From the NCBI GenBank assembly GCA_907164885.2, contig OU015490.1, positions 203,482,661 through 203,546,660 on the forward strand: DNA of 64,000 nucleotides, read 5' to 3'. Of this stretch, positions 34,955 through 49,300 are shown piece by piece (the first letter of the stretch is position 1; each line of letters begins with the position of its first letter). This DNA comes from Dolomedes plantarius (lineage: Eukaryota; Arthropoda; Arachnida; Araneae; Dolomedidae). The position numbers and the translations under genes were made by a program. Below the pieces are notes generated by a model that worked only from the letters and a program-made list of their open reading frames with translations, had not been told where the DNA came from and ran no database searches.

Positions 34955-35235
34955 TAACGAGGTATGATAGTTGGTACTCGTACGATGGGTCGTAGCATTT
35001 CTGAGATATAGGCCAAGTTTAGTATTCCCCATTCGATCATTGCAAGAGTGTAATTCGTGTAGAAGAATTACGGTAAAACATCGAACCTACGGCAACAGTG
35101 AGACCGTCGAAAGACTCTGAATGATAATGATAGGCGTCTACTGTCGAGAATCATTTCAAGGAAAGGGGAGCAATATTGCCGCAAATAACATTGCAATCTC
35201 ATGCTAAAGCCTTTACTGACATCGGCATAGAGTCC
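34955..35235 (+). pseudogene. Tc1-like transposase N-terminal fragment (decayed)
   Basis: ATG at 34966 opens MIVGTRTMGRSISEI, stop, AKFSIPHSIIARV, i.e. the helix-turn-helix of a Tc1-type transposase of the 'GxxxMGxSISEIxxxFxxxRSTIxRV' kind. A later stretch near 35155-35215 reads GAILPQITLQSHAKAF, resembling the family's 'RxATLPQITxxFNAG' block. Stops and frameshifts are numerous. The catalytic DDE part is not found downstream, although 35520-35660 has a piece like VHARTVRKEL that may come from the same gene. This enzyme family inserts at TA; no terminal repeats could be assigned here. Confidence 0.6.
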
Positions 35236-35239
35236 ATGC

Positions 35240-37690
35240 CCCTTTGAATTTCTTCAATTGTACGATCTAGAGGTGAATCTGCCAGGTATTAGACAGGAAT
35301 CTCAGTTTTTCAGTGTATATATATGTGATAATAATCACAGTGGGGAATAGGTGCGTACAAGTTATAGGAGATGCAGTCGACAATAGGAAGTTTTGATCAT
35401 ACACATGCAGTCGCTCGTTGGGTGATGGGAGAAACAAACACATGGAGCCATAGAAGCGATACACAAATCTCAAACGTTACACATTAAATCCCTTTGATTT
35501 AATCAGTAAGCATTACGAATGCATTATTACTGTAGTGGCCACAGGACTTGTCCGGCGTCCATGCCAGAACGGTACGCAAAGAGCTGTTTACATTGACAGG
35601 GTTCAGTGAGAAGAGACGTCGTGACCACCGGACTTCTGGCGTCCGCGGACAGCAGATCTGGCAGCAAGGAGAGTTAGGTGAGAAGAGAGAGAAGTTATCT
35701 GTTCAGGCAATTATTAAATGACTGTTTACTTATCTTGCCACCAGGGGGCCGAAATTACTTATTTTTTAATTGGACGAATTTAGTCTCGTGGAGTTCACGT
35801 GGCCACGTCGTGGTTCTCCAGGGGATTAACTAATTGCTAGATCATGCGCCAATCTGCGTTTTACCAAAAAGGAAGAATTTGAAAACAGGTCTGATTTATT
35901 GTATACAGATTTAATGAGGCCCTTGGATTCCGACCAATATGGGGATGTTACTGAATTCATATATTTCAAATGCCTGCTGAATTATCTGTAGGGCTAATAT
36001 CAATTATAACTGACATTATTTTTAGGTTACAATTTGGAAGAGGGGTCGTGCTTTATTAAAAGGATGATTTGGAATACGCGTTAAATGTAATTTAATAGGA
36101 GAACGCGTTTTTTGTTACATATATATATGAGAGAGAGATAGAGAGATGGAGATATAGATATATGTTAAAGGGATATAATGGTATACATTATCTGGACACA
36201 TTAAATTATCAATTCATTTAATGATTATAAATATTAAATTGTCATCTCTTTCTTTAATGTATTAATTATAAAATTAACTATTAATTCATTAAGAGGATAT
36301 TTAAAAATCTATTATTAAAATTTTTCTTTAATACGAGAAATGATCAAAAACTCTTTTCCGGTCTAATGTCTACCAAAATTCTTATTTGTTTATAAAACTG
36401 GGAATTTTAGAAGGCCTGTTTTAGATGTTTTCAGAGTTATAAATTAATACACAATTGTAATTTCAGCCAACGATTAAAAAAGAATGAAATGCAATTCTGA
36501 TAAGGGCCAAAAATAATCCTAATCTATGGGAAAAATAGCGTCATTTGCTACTCAAAGACAAAGAAATAGAGTCACATAAACTAATAATGTGTTTTTTTGT
36601 AAAAAACGGGAATGCAAACTACAAAAGTTTAATGATCCCACGTGGAGCCTCCTTTTCACTTTAACAGAAAATGAATTAAATCTACAATGAATGAAGTCTT
36701 TCTTTCATTTTCTTTTGGTGGTTTGTACCTGATGTCTGGCGGAGATAGAAAGAATCAAAACGTCATGCTAGAAGGCCATTCACGTCGAAGTTGTTTGCTT
36801 TGCATGAAAAAGTGATTTGTTAAATGCACGCGAAAGTAATTTTAATACACTTAGATAACTCATATGCTGAGATCCTGCAGTGAATGGATATGAGTAATTG
36901 TAGTGCCTTTATGAATTCTGAAAGCACGTTTGTAATAATATTTCATTCTTAAGATAGCATACGAATTTTGTTCTTTCCATATTTTGCAGCTTATTATGTC
37001 GCAAGAAGTTATGATACAAGTCTGCTGCGAGCAAGTCCAAATAGCTTAATATGATCTTCTAAAGATTAAAGGTTTTAATCTTAAACTGGGATATTTTGAA
37101 AAAAAACATAGGAAAATGTTGGCAGCCCAGTTTAACGTACAAATTTATTCTGCATAAATAAATATACATCTTCGAAGCTTGTAAAATATATATACTTATT
37201 ACCGATTGACTTGAAAAATTATAGGATTAATTTTTCTCAAGTCGACCGTTAATTTTATTGAAATTCTGTGAATTCTTCATTGCTTAATAATGTCACTTTG
37301 AAAATTAGAAAAAAGAAATTAGGAAGAAGAGAAATAAAAATTTGGAAACGTCCTATTGATGTCAGGAAAAGATGTTTTTAATACGAGTTAATTTTAACAG
37401 AAAGTGTGAAAGTGTCCTTTTACGGTAAGGAAGACTTTTTTTCAAAAACTGTACTTGCAAAATTTTCTGTGTTTTTTTTTTTCGAAGAAATATAACCCCA
37501 TAATACAAAAATGATAAAAAAAATAGATGATAACTATGCAACGTTTTGCAAAATGAGGAATTTTGGTCGAAATTTAGCACATTTATACAAAAATGTCTCT
37601 AGCCCCGAAACAAAATATGCATATAGTATAGGCATAAATTTCTATGAGTTGGAAAGTGAACAAGTAATGTAATATATATTTACAAATATA
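35240..37690. other. Sequence without recognised gene
   Basis: About 2.4 kb. Apart from possible Tc1 residue at 35520-35660 and a short GA/TA-rich tract at 36120-36166, I see no gene, RNA or repeat pair. Confidence 0.45.
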
Positions 37691-37696
37691 TATATG

Positions 37697-38060
37697 GGCC
37701 CAAGGTAGCCCAGCGGTAGCGCGTCAGCCTTCGGTACTGAGGGTTCTCGGATCGAATCCCGACAAGCGCCACTAAATACCTCCGTGTCTGGCCCGGATTT
37801 GGGCACGTTAAATCCGTTGACCGGAAAGTCCATCTATGAGGTCAGAAAGAGTAGTAGAGGGTACGATCCCTCCAGATGTCACCCCTTTAGGAGGGGCTCG
37901 GTCAAAATTGAGGTGGAACTTGGTTAAGACGGACTCCGAGCCTTGTGGTGCCATTGTAAACCGGAGCCGCACACTTCAGCCCTATATTCAGGCCTATATG
38001 GACCTGGTCTGGAACACTTCCGTCCAGGGGGCATAAGAAACAACAACAACAACAAATAAT
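37697..38060 (+). mobile_element. tRNA-derived SINE, full length with AAC tail
   Basis: The head has an A box (GGTAGCCCAGCGGTAGC, from 37705) and B box (GGATCGAATCC, 37750-37760) at tRNA-like spacing. The body includes 'tccagatgtcaccccttta', 'gactccgagccttgtggtg' and 'cctatatggacctggtctgg'. It ends in (AAC)n at 38040-38056. SINEs are transcribed by RNA polymerase III and moved by LINE proteins. Related copies are 15935-16262 and 62196-62365, and the head resembles that of the SINE trapped in the 40-52 kb satellite. Confidence 0.92.
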
Positions 38061-38700
38061 ACATATAACCATAGAAACGTTTAAAAAAGAATCTCCTTGG
38101 GTAAAGCTATTTTTGGAGTATAAAGTTGGGATGAATGAAATTAAAAAATTTAGAGTTTTTCACACCGGCAGAATAATTTAGTTAGTAAAGACTAGTAAAG
38201 ACTAGTAAAGACTAGTAATTTAGTTAGTAAAGACCTAGTAAAGTTAGTAAAGGCTAGGAGACCCAGATTTATCTTTCCCCTTGGTTGATGGTCATTACGA
38301 AACTAAAATTTATTATAATGGAGTTTTCTATTCTGCTCACAGTCCCTTACATTCTCTCCCTCTTTCCATAGCGATTAATGCGCAAAATGTTAGTTTTTTT
38401 CCCCAACAGTGCGAGTTGTGACGAAACATACTTTATTTCGTTACATTTTTAGACGATAATATTTTTTTTCTCGCTAAGCAATTTTAATTGTTTATTTCCC
38501 TATATTCCGTTAAAGCTCTTTCGACATTCGAGCGTCACTGTAGCAACCGGCTACAGGGAGTTGGAGACGAACAGAGAAACATTCCTTATAAGCTATTTAA
38601 AAGAACATTTAGAACGAAATACTTAAACAGACCAGTGCAATGAAAAAATTTATGCCTATCATCTGCTCCCAAACATATTATGCCTGTCAATCAAGAGCAA
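38061..38700. other. Spacer with short decamer repeat
   Basis: A decamer 'taaagactag' is repeated about three times at 38185-38217 with echoes to 38255. No gene. Confidence 0.55.
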
Positions 38701-38710
38701 AACATCTCTA

Positions 38711-39115
<405 letters not shown>

Positions 39116-40340
39116 AAAAACTATATAAACTATATTATGATTCTTTGTTGAGTTTAACATCGTAAATATATTATAAAGGTAATTACGTTAGAACGACGAA
39201 TTATCATATAAATGGAATATGGAAGCTACCTCCAAATATTCGTTTATTTTCATCAAAATTTATTGTAATATAAATTTACTATACTGGCCTTTACAACTCA
39301 CAAAAAAGTTGCTTTTAGAGGGGGAGCTCTCTCCAACATCTTAAATAATATTCTTAAAATATTTTAATTATTAAAAGAGAAAAAATACCTCACTCTACAG
39401 GAATATTTGGGGAATTTCAACTATCAAGAGAGTGAAATTAAATCCGCTCTTTAAAAGTTACTGATAATTTTATTATAATTTGTAAGGGCTACGAAATATT
39501 TATTGAATATATACTATAAAAACATGTCAATCTGTTAACTCTAAAAATAAGTCTAAAAATTAGTCTTTCCTTCACTGCTCTTCCAATTCTCTAAGGTTTC
39601 TTCCTCGTAGGTTTATGTCAGTTTTTGTTTCCAATCCCTAGTATTTCTTAGCTTTATTATCTCATATAATTAAGATAGGGTTGCTAATTAAATAATTGGG
39701 TATGGCCAGGGTAAAACTCATAAGAATCAACCCTTTCACCCTTCTCTTTAACATAAATGTTAGGATACTGTCTAATTATGTCAATTTTTTCTGTTTATAC
39801 GGTGTGGCTTTCGGTTGATAAAAAAAGACCTTCGTATTTTCGGAGGTTGCACTTCGCCAAGACACACTTCAATAAATGCTCTTTTTTCTTAGCTGTCTGT
39901 TCAGATCACATGACTTTAATTAGTTAGTCGGGAAACAGGCTCCTCTAATGTGGAAAAAGAAAATTTTGTAACAATTTGCCGAGAAAGATTACATTATTCT
40001 TAATAAAAAGCGTTTAACGCTTGCTAGTAAAGCACAAGAGATTAAATCTCTTGCGGTAACCTTTAAAAATAAATATTTAAATTCATTTCCCATATAATGA
40101 ACTTCTTGTCGATAATTTAGATGTCCTATTTTCATCTTTTGATGTTTTCTACTGTTCCAAGAACAATTTTCAAGTGTGCGTGTTGCTAAACGTTCATGAC
40201 GAATTGCAGATGCTCATTTTAAAAAGCAGTAAGTCCTGTGCTTCTACGCATCACCTGCTATTTTTTTATGGAAGACTCGTTTGAGTTTTTTTTTTTAAGT
40301 ATACTGAGATTTAATAGAAAAGATGTACACTAAACATGAC
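39116..40340. other. Left flank of satellite array, no recognised gene
   Basis: About 1.2 kb of apparently unique sequence before the array starts. No gene or repeat ends recognised. Confidence 0.5.
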
Positions 40341-43300
40341 ATGCATTTAACATCAGATTTTAAATTTTCAATATCCTTTTTATAGTATACGTATGAACAG
40401 AAGAAGATATTGGACTTACGAGTGATGATCCTATATCTTAATATGTAGTATATACCTTAAAGTTTTGCTTTTGATAACAGAAATATTATCCATGAAATAT
40501 TTTTTTCCCCAATGCGGAGGCACTTGTCGCTGAGACATTCGCCTATAATTTACCGCAGTTTTGCTGGCCATTTTATTACGGGGGCGCCATATAGGCGGAC
40601 CAGCATTGCCCCCTATGAAGAGACGACACAAACGGAGGCATTTTAGAGGCGCTTCGTCAGGATTCGATCCGAGCACCGTCAGCACCGAAAACCAGCGCGC
40701 TGTACCACAAGACCGCTACGGCCCTTTATCCATGAAATATTATCCATGCATTTAACATCAAGTTTAAAATTTTCAAAATTCTTTCTTTAGTATAAGTATG
40801 AATAGAAGATATTGGACTTACAAGTGATGATCCTACATCTTAATATGTAGTATATACCTTAAAGTTATTATGTGTATAAAATTTTGCTTTTGATAACAGA
40901 AATTTTATCTATGATATATTATCGATGCATTTAACATCAGATTTAAAATTTTCAATATCCTTTTTATAGTATACGTATGAACAGAAGAAGATATTGGACT
41001 TACGGGTGGTGATCCTATATCTTAATATGTAGTATATACTTTAAAGTTATTATGTGTTTAAAGTTTTGCTTTTGATAACAGAAATATTATCCATGAAATA
41101 TTTTTTTCCCCAATGCGGAGGCACTTGTCGCGGGGACATTCGTCTATAATTTACCGCAGTTTTGCTGGCCATTTTATTACGGGGGCGCCATATAGGCGGA
41201 CCAGCATTGTCCCCTATGAAGAGACGACACAAACGGAGGCATTTTAGAGGCGCTTCGTCAGGATTCGATCCGAGCACCGTCAGCACCGAAAACCAGCGCG
41301 CTGTACCACAAGACCGCTACGGCCCTTTATCCATGAAATATTATCCATGCATTTAACATCAAGTTTAAAATTTTCAAAATTCTTTCTTTAGTATAAGTAT
41401 GAATAGAAGATATTGGACTTACAAGTGATGATCCTACATCTTAATATGTAGTATATACCTTAAAGTTATTATGTGTATAAAATTTTGCTTTTGATAACAG
41501 AAATTTTATCTATGATATATTATCGATGCATTTAACATCAGATTTAAAATTTTCAATATCCTTTTTATAGTATACGTATGAACAGAAGAAGATATTGGAC
41601 TTACGGGTGGTGATCCTATATCTTAATATGTAGTATATACTTTAAAGTTATTATGTGTTTAAAGTTTTGCTTTTGATAACAGAAATATTATCCATGAAAT
41701 ATTTTTTTCCCCAATGCGGAGGCACTTGTCGCGGGGACATTCGTCTATAATTTACCGCAGTTTTGCTGGCCATTTTATTACGGGGGCGCCATATAGGCGG
41801 ACCAGCATTGTCCCCTATGAAGAGACGACACAAACGGAGGCATTTTAGAGGCGCTTCGTCAGGATTCGATCCGAGCACCGTCAGCACCGAAAACCAGCGC
41901 GCTGTACCACAAGACCGCTACGGCCCTTTATCCATGAAATATTATCCATGCATTTAACATCAAGTTTAAAATTTTCAAAATTCTTTCTTTAGTATAAGTA
42001 TGAATAGAAGATATTGGACTTACAAGTGATGATCCTACATCTTAATATGTAGTATATACCTTAAAGTTATTATGTGTATAAAATTTTGCTTTTGATAACA
42101 GAAATTTTATCTATGATATATTATCGATGCATTTAACATCAGATTTAAAATTTTCAATATCCTTTTTATAGTATACGTATGAACAGAAGAAGATATTGGA
42201 CTTACGGGTGGTGATCCTATATCTTAATATGTAGTATATACTTTAAAGTTATTATGTGTTTAAAGTTTTGCTTTTGATAACAGAAATATTATCCATGAAA
42301 TATTTTTTTCCCCAATGCGGAGGCACTTGTCGCGGGGACATTCGTCTATAATTTACCGCAGTTTTGCTGGCCATTTTATTACGGGGGCGCCATATAGGCG
42401 GACCAGCATTGTCCCCTATGAAGAGACGACACAAACGGAGGCATTTTAGAGGCGCTTCGTCAGGATTCGATCCGAGCACCGTCAGCACCGAAAACCAGCG
42501 CGCTGTACCACAAGACCGCTACGGCCCTTTATCCATGAAATATTATCCATGCATTTAACATCAAGTTTAAAATTTTCAAAATTCTTTCTTTAGTATAAGT
42601 ATGAATAGAAGATATTGGACTTACAAGTGATGATCCTACATCTTAATATGTAGTATATACCTTAAAGTTATTATGTGTATAAAATTTTGCTTTTGATAAC
42701 AGAAATTTTATCTATGATATATTATCGATGCATTTAACATCAGATTTAAAATTTTCAATATCCTTTTTATAGTATACGTATGAACAGAAGAAGATATTGG
42801 ACTTACGGGTGGTGATCCTATATCTTAATATGTAGTATATACTTTAAAGTTATTATGTGTTTAAAGTTTTGCTTTTGATAACAGAAATATTATCCATGAA
42901 ATATTTTTTTCCCCAATGCGGAGGCACTTGTCGCGGGGACATTCGTCTATAATTTACCGCAGTTTTGCTGGCCATTTTATTACGGGGGCGCCATATAGGC
43001 GGACCAGCATTGTCCCCTATGAAGAGACGACACAAACGGAGGCATTTTAGAGGCGCTTCGTCAGGATTCGATCCGAGCACCGTCAGCACCGAAAACCAGC
43101 GCGCTGTACCACAAGACCGCTACGGCCCTTTATCCATGAAATATTATCCATGCATTTAACATCAAGTTTAAAATTTTCAAAATTCTTTCTTTAGTATAAG
43201 TATGAATAGAAGATATTGGACTTACAAGTGATGATCCTACATCTTAATATGTAGTATATACCTTAAAGTTATTATGTGTATAAAATTTTGCTTTTGATAA

Positions 43301-46300
43301 CAGAAATTTTATCTATGATATATTATCGATGCATTTAACATCAGATTTAAAATTTTCAATATCCTTTTTATAGTATACGTATGAACAGAAGAAGATATTG
43401 GACTTACGGGTGGTGATCCTATATCTTAATATGTAGTATATACTTTAAAGTTATTATGTGTTTAAAGTTTTGCTTTTGATAACAGAAATATTATCCATGA
43501 AATATTTTTTTCCCCAATGCGGAGGCACTTGTCGCGGGGACATTCGTCTATAATTTACCGCAGTTTTGCTGGCCATTTTATTACGGGGGCGCCATATAGG
43601 CGGACCAGCATTGTCCCCTATGAAGAGACGACACAAACGGAGGCATTTTAGAGGCGCTTCGTCAGGATTCGATCCGAGCACCGTCAGCACCGAAAACCAG
43701 CGCGCTGTACCACAAGACCGCTACGGCCCTTTATCCATGAAATATTATCCATGCATTTAACATCAAGTTTAAAATTTTCAAAATTCTTTCTTTAGTATAA
43801 GTATGAATAGAAGATATTGGACTTACAAGTGATGATCCTACATCTTAATATGTAGTATATACCTTAAAGTTATTATGTGTATAAAATTTTGCTTTTGATA
43901 ACAGAAATTTTATCTATGATATATTATCGATGCATTTAACATCAGATTTAAAATTTTCAATATCCTTTTTATAGTATACGTATGAACAGAAGAAGATATT
44001 GGACTTACGGGTGGTGATCCTATATCTTAATATGTAGTATATACTTTAAAGTTATTATGTGTTTAAAGTTTTGCTTTTGATAACAGAAATATTATCCATG
44101 AAATATTTTTTTCCCCAATGCGGAGGCACTTGTCGCGGGGACATTCGTCTATAATTTACCGCAGTTTTGCTGGCCATTTTATTACGGGGGCGCCATATAG
44201 GCGGACCAGCATTGTCCCCTATGAAGAGACGACACAAACGGAGGCATTTTAGAGGCGCTTCGTCAGGATTCGATCCGAGCACCGTCAGCACCGAAAACCA
44301 GCGCGCTGTACCACAAGACCGCTACGGCCCTTTATCCATGAAATATTATCCATGCATTTAACATCAAGTTTAAAATTTTCAAAATTCTTTCTTTAGTATA
44401 AGTATGAATAGAAGATATTGGACTTACAAGTGATGATCCTACATCTTAATATGTAGTATATACCTTAAAGTTATTATGTGTATAAAATTTTGCTTTTGAT
44501 AACAGAAATTTTATCTATGATATATTATCGATGCATTTAACATCAGATTTAAAATTTTCAATATCCTTTTTATAGTATACGTATGAACAGAAGAAGATAT
44601 TGGACTTACGGGTGGTGATCCTATATCTTAATATGTAGTATATACCTTAAAGTTTTGCTTTTGATAACAGAAATATTATCCATGAAATATTTTTTTCCCC
44701 AATGCGGAGGCACTTGTCGCTGAGACATTCGCCTATAATTTACCGCAGTTTTGCTGGCCATTTTATTACGGGGGCGCCATATAGGCGGACCAGCATTGCC
44801 CCCTATGAAGAGACGACACAAACGGAGGCATTTTAGAGGCGCTTCGTCAGGATTCGATCCGAGCACCGTCAGCACCGAAAACCAGCGCGCTGTACCACAA
44901 GACCGCTACGGCCCTTTATCCATGAAATATTATCCATGCATTTAACATCAAGTTTAAAATTTTCAAAATTCTTTCTTTAGTATAAGTATGAATAGAAGAT
45001 ATTGGACTTACAAGTGATGATCCTACATCTTAATATGTAGTATATACCTTAAAGTTATTATGTGTATAAAATTTTGCTTTTGATAACAGAAATTTTATCT
45101 ATGATATATTATCGATGCATTTAACATCAGATTTAAAATTTTCAATATCCTTTTTATAGTATACGTATGAACAGAAGAAGATATTGGACTTACGGGTGGT
45201 GATCCTATATCTTAATATGTAGTATATACTTTAAAGTTATTATGTGTTTAAAGTTTTGCTTTTGATAACAGAAATATTATCCATGAAATATTTTTTTCCC
45301 CAATGCGGAGGCACTTGTCGCGGGGACATTCGTCTATAATTTACCGCAGTTTTGCTGGCCATTTTATTACGGGGGCGCCATATAGGCGGACCAGCATTGT
45401 CCCCTATGAAGAGACGACACAAACGGAGGCATTTTAGAGGCGCTTCGTCAGGATTCGATCCGAGCACCGTCAGCACCGAAAACCAGCGCGCTGTACCACA
45501 AGACCGCTACGGCCCTTTATCCATGAAATATTATCCATGCATTTAACATCAAGTTTAAAATTTTCAAAATTCTTTCTTTAGTATAAGTATGAATAGAAGA
45601 TATTGGACTTACAAGTGATGATCCTACATCTTAATATGTAGTATATACCTTAAAGTTATTATGTGTATAAAATTTTGCTTTTGATAACAGAAATTTTATC
45701 TATGATATATTATCGATGCATTTAACATCAGATTTAAAATTTTCAATATCCTTTTTATAGTATACGTATGAACAGAAGAAGATATTGGACTTACGAGTGA
45801 TGATCCTATATCTTAATATGTAGTATATACCTTAAAGTTTTGCTTTTGATAACAGAAATATTATCCATGAAATATTTTTTTCCCCAATGCGGAGGCACTT
45901 GTCGCTGAGGACATTCGCCTATAATTTACCGCAGTTTTGCTGGCCATTTTATTACGGGGGCGCCATATAGGCGGACCAGCATTGTCCCCTATGAAGAGAC
46001 GACACAAACGGAGGCATTTTAGAGGCGCTTCGTCAGGATTCGATCCGAGCACCGTCAGCACCGAAAACCAGCGCGCTGTACCACAAGACCGCTACGGCCC
46101 TTTATCCATGAAATATTATCCATGCATTTAACATCAAGTTTAAAATTTTCAAAATTCTTTCTTTAGTATAAGTATGAATAGAAGATATTGGACTTACAAG
46201 TGATGATCCTACATCTTAATATGTAGTATATACCTTAAAGTTATTATGTGTATAAAATTTTGCTTTTGATAACAGAAATTTTATCTATGATATATTATCG

Positions 46301-49300
46301 ATGCATTTAACATCAGATTTAAAATTTTCAATATCCTTTTTATAGTATACGTATGAACAGAAGAAGATATTGGACTTACGGGTGGTGATCCTATATCTTA
46401 ATATGTAGTATATACTTTAAAGTTATTATGTGTTTAAAGTTTTGCTTTTGATAACAGAAATATTATCCATGAAATATTTTTTTCCCCAATGCGGAGGCAC
46501 TTGTCGCGGGGACATTCGTCTATAATTTACCGCAGTTTTGCTGGCCATTTTATTACGGGGGCGCCATATAGGCGGACCAGCATTGTCCCCTATGAAGAGA
46601 CGACACAAACGGAGGCATTTTAGAGGCGCTTCGTCAGGATTCGATCCGAGCACCGTCAGCACCGAAAACCAGCGCGCTGTACCACAAGACCGCTACGGCC
46701 CTTTATCCATGAAATATTATCCATGCATTTAACATCAAGTTTAAAATTTTCAAAATTCTTTCTTTAGTATAAGTATGAATAGAAGATATTGGACTTACAA
46801 GTGATGATCCTACATCTTAATATGTAGTATATACCTTAAAGTTATTATGTGTATAAAATTTTGCTTTTGATAACAGAAATTTTATCTATGATATATTATC
46901 GATGCATTTAACATCAGATTTAAAATTTTCAATATCCTTTTTATAGTATACGTATGAACAGAAGAAGATATTGGACTTACGGGTGGTGATCCTATATCTT
47001 AATATGTAGTATATACTTTAAAGTTATTATGTGTTTAAAGTTTTGCTTTTGATAACAGAAATATTATCCATGAAATATTTTTTTCCCCAATGCGGAGGCA
47101 CTTGTCGCGGGGACATTCGTCTATAATTTACCGCAGTTTTGCTGGCCATTTTATTACGGGGGCGCCATATAGGCGGACCAGCATTGTCCCCTATGAAGAG
47201 ACGACACAAACGGAGGCATTTTAGAGGCGCTTCGTCAGGATTCGATCCGAGCACCGTCAGCACCGAAAACCAGCGCGCTGTACCACAAGACCGCTACGGC
47301 CCTTTATCCATGAAATATTATCCATGCATTTAACATCAAGTTTAAAATTTTCAAAATTCTTTCTTTAGTATAAGTATGAATAGAAGATATTGGACTTACA
47401 AGTGATGATCCTACATCTTAATATGTAGTATATACCTTAAAGTTATTATGTGTATAAAATTTTGCTTTTGATAACAGAAATTTTATCTATGATATATTAT
47501 CGATGCATTTAACATCAGATTTAAAATTTTCAATATCCTTTTTATAGTATACGTATGAACAGAAGAAGATATTGGACTTACGGGTGGTGATCCTATATCT
47601 TAATATGTAGTATATACTTTAAAGTTATTATGTGTTTAAAGTTTTGCTTTTGATAACAGAAATATTATCCATGAAATATTTTTTTCCCCAATGCGGAGGC
47701 ACTTGTCGCGGGGACATTCGTCTATAATTTACCGCAGTTTTGCTGGCCATTTTATTACGGGGGCGCCATATAGGCGGACCAGCATTGTCCCCTATGAAGA
47801 GACGACACAAACGGAGGCATTTTAGAGGCGCTTCGTCAGGATTCGATCCGAGCACCGTCAGCACCGAAAACCAGCGCGCTGTACCACAAGACCGCTACGG
47901 CCCTTTATCCATGAAATATTATCCATGCATTTAACATCAAGTTTAAAATTTTCAAAATTCTTTCTTTAGTATAAGTATGAATAGAAGATATTGGACTTAC
48001 AAGTGATGATCCTACATCTTAATATGTAGTATATACCTTAAAGTTATTATGTGTATAAAATTTTGCTTTTGATAACAGAAATTTTATCTATGATATATTA
48101 TCGATGCATTTAACATCAGATTTAAAATTTTCAATATCCTTTTTATAGTATACGTATGAACAGAAGAAGATATTGGACTTACGGGTGGTGATCCTATATC
48201 TTAATATGTAGTATATACTTTAAAGTTATTATGTGTTTAAAGTTTTGCTTTTGATAACAGAAATATTATCCATGAAATATTTTTTTCCCCAATGCGGAGG
48301 CACTTGTCGCGGGGACATTCGTCTATAATTTACCGCAGTTTTGCTGGCCATTTTATTACGGGGGCGCCATATAGGCGGACCAGCATTGTCCCCTATGAAG
48401 AGACGACACAAACGGAGGCATTTTAGAGGCGCTTCGTCAGGATTCGATCCGAGCACCGTCAGCACCGAAAACCAGCGCGCTGTACCACAAGACCGCTACG
48501 GCCCTTTATCCATGAAATATTATCCATGCATTTAACATCAAGTTTAAAATTTTCAAAATTCTTTCTTTAGTATAAGTATGAATAGAAGATATTGGACTTA
48601 CAAGTGATGATCCTACATCTTAATATGTAGTATATACCTTAAAGTTATTATGTGTATAAAATTTTGCTTTTGATAACAGAAATTTTATCTATGATATATT
48701 ATCGATGCATTTAACATCAGATTTAAAATTTTCAATATCCTTTTTATAGTATACGTATGAACAGAAGAAGATATTGGACTTACGGGTGGTGATCCTATAT
48801 CTTAATATGTAGTATATACTTTAAAGTTATTATGTGTTTAAAGTTTTGCTTTTGATAACAGAAATATTATCCATGAAATATTTTTTTCCCCAATGCGGAG
48901 GCACTTGTCGCGGGGACATTCGTCTATAATTTACCGCAGTTTTGCTGGCCATTTTATTACGGGGGCGCCATATAGGCGGACCAGCATTGTCCCCTATGAA
49001 GAGACGACACAAACGGAGGCATTTTAGAGGCGCTTCGTCAGGATTCGATCCGAGCACCGTCAGCACCGAAAACCAGCGCGCTGTACCACAAGACCGCTAC
49101 GGCCCTTTATCCATGAAATATTATCCATGCATTTAACATCAAGTTTAAAATTTTCAAAATTCTTTCTTTAGTATAAGTATGAATAGAAGATATTGGACTT
49201 ACAAGTGATGATCCTACATCTTAATATGTAGTATATACCTTAAAGTTATTATGTGTATAAAATTTTGCTTTTGATAACAGAAATTTTATCTATGATATAT

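Noticed and set aside
35520..35660. Second Tc1 transposase gene
   Set aside because: The resemblance (VHARTVRKEL) is too short and the frame is closed; it could belong to the 34955 fragment or be chance.
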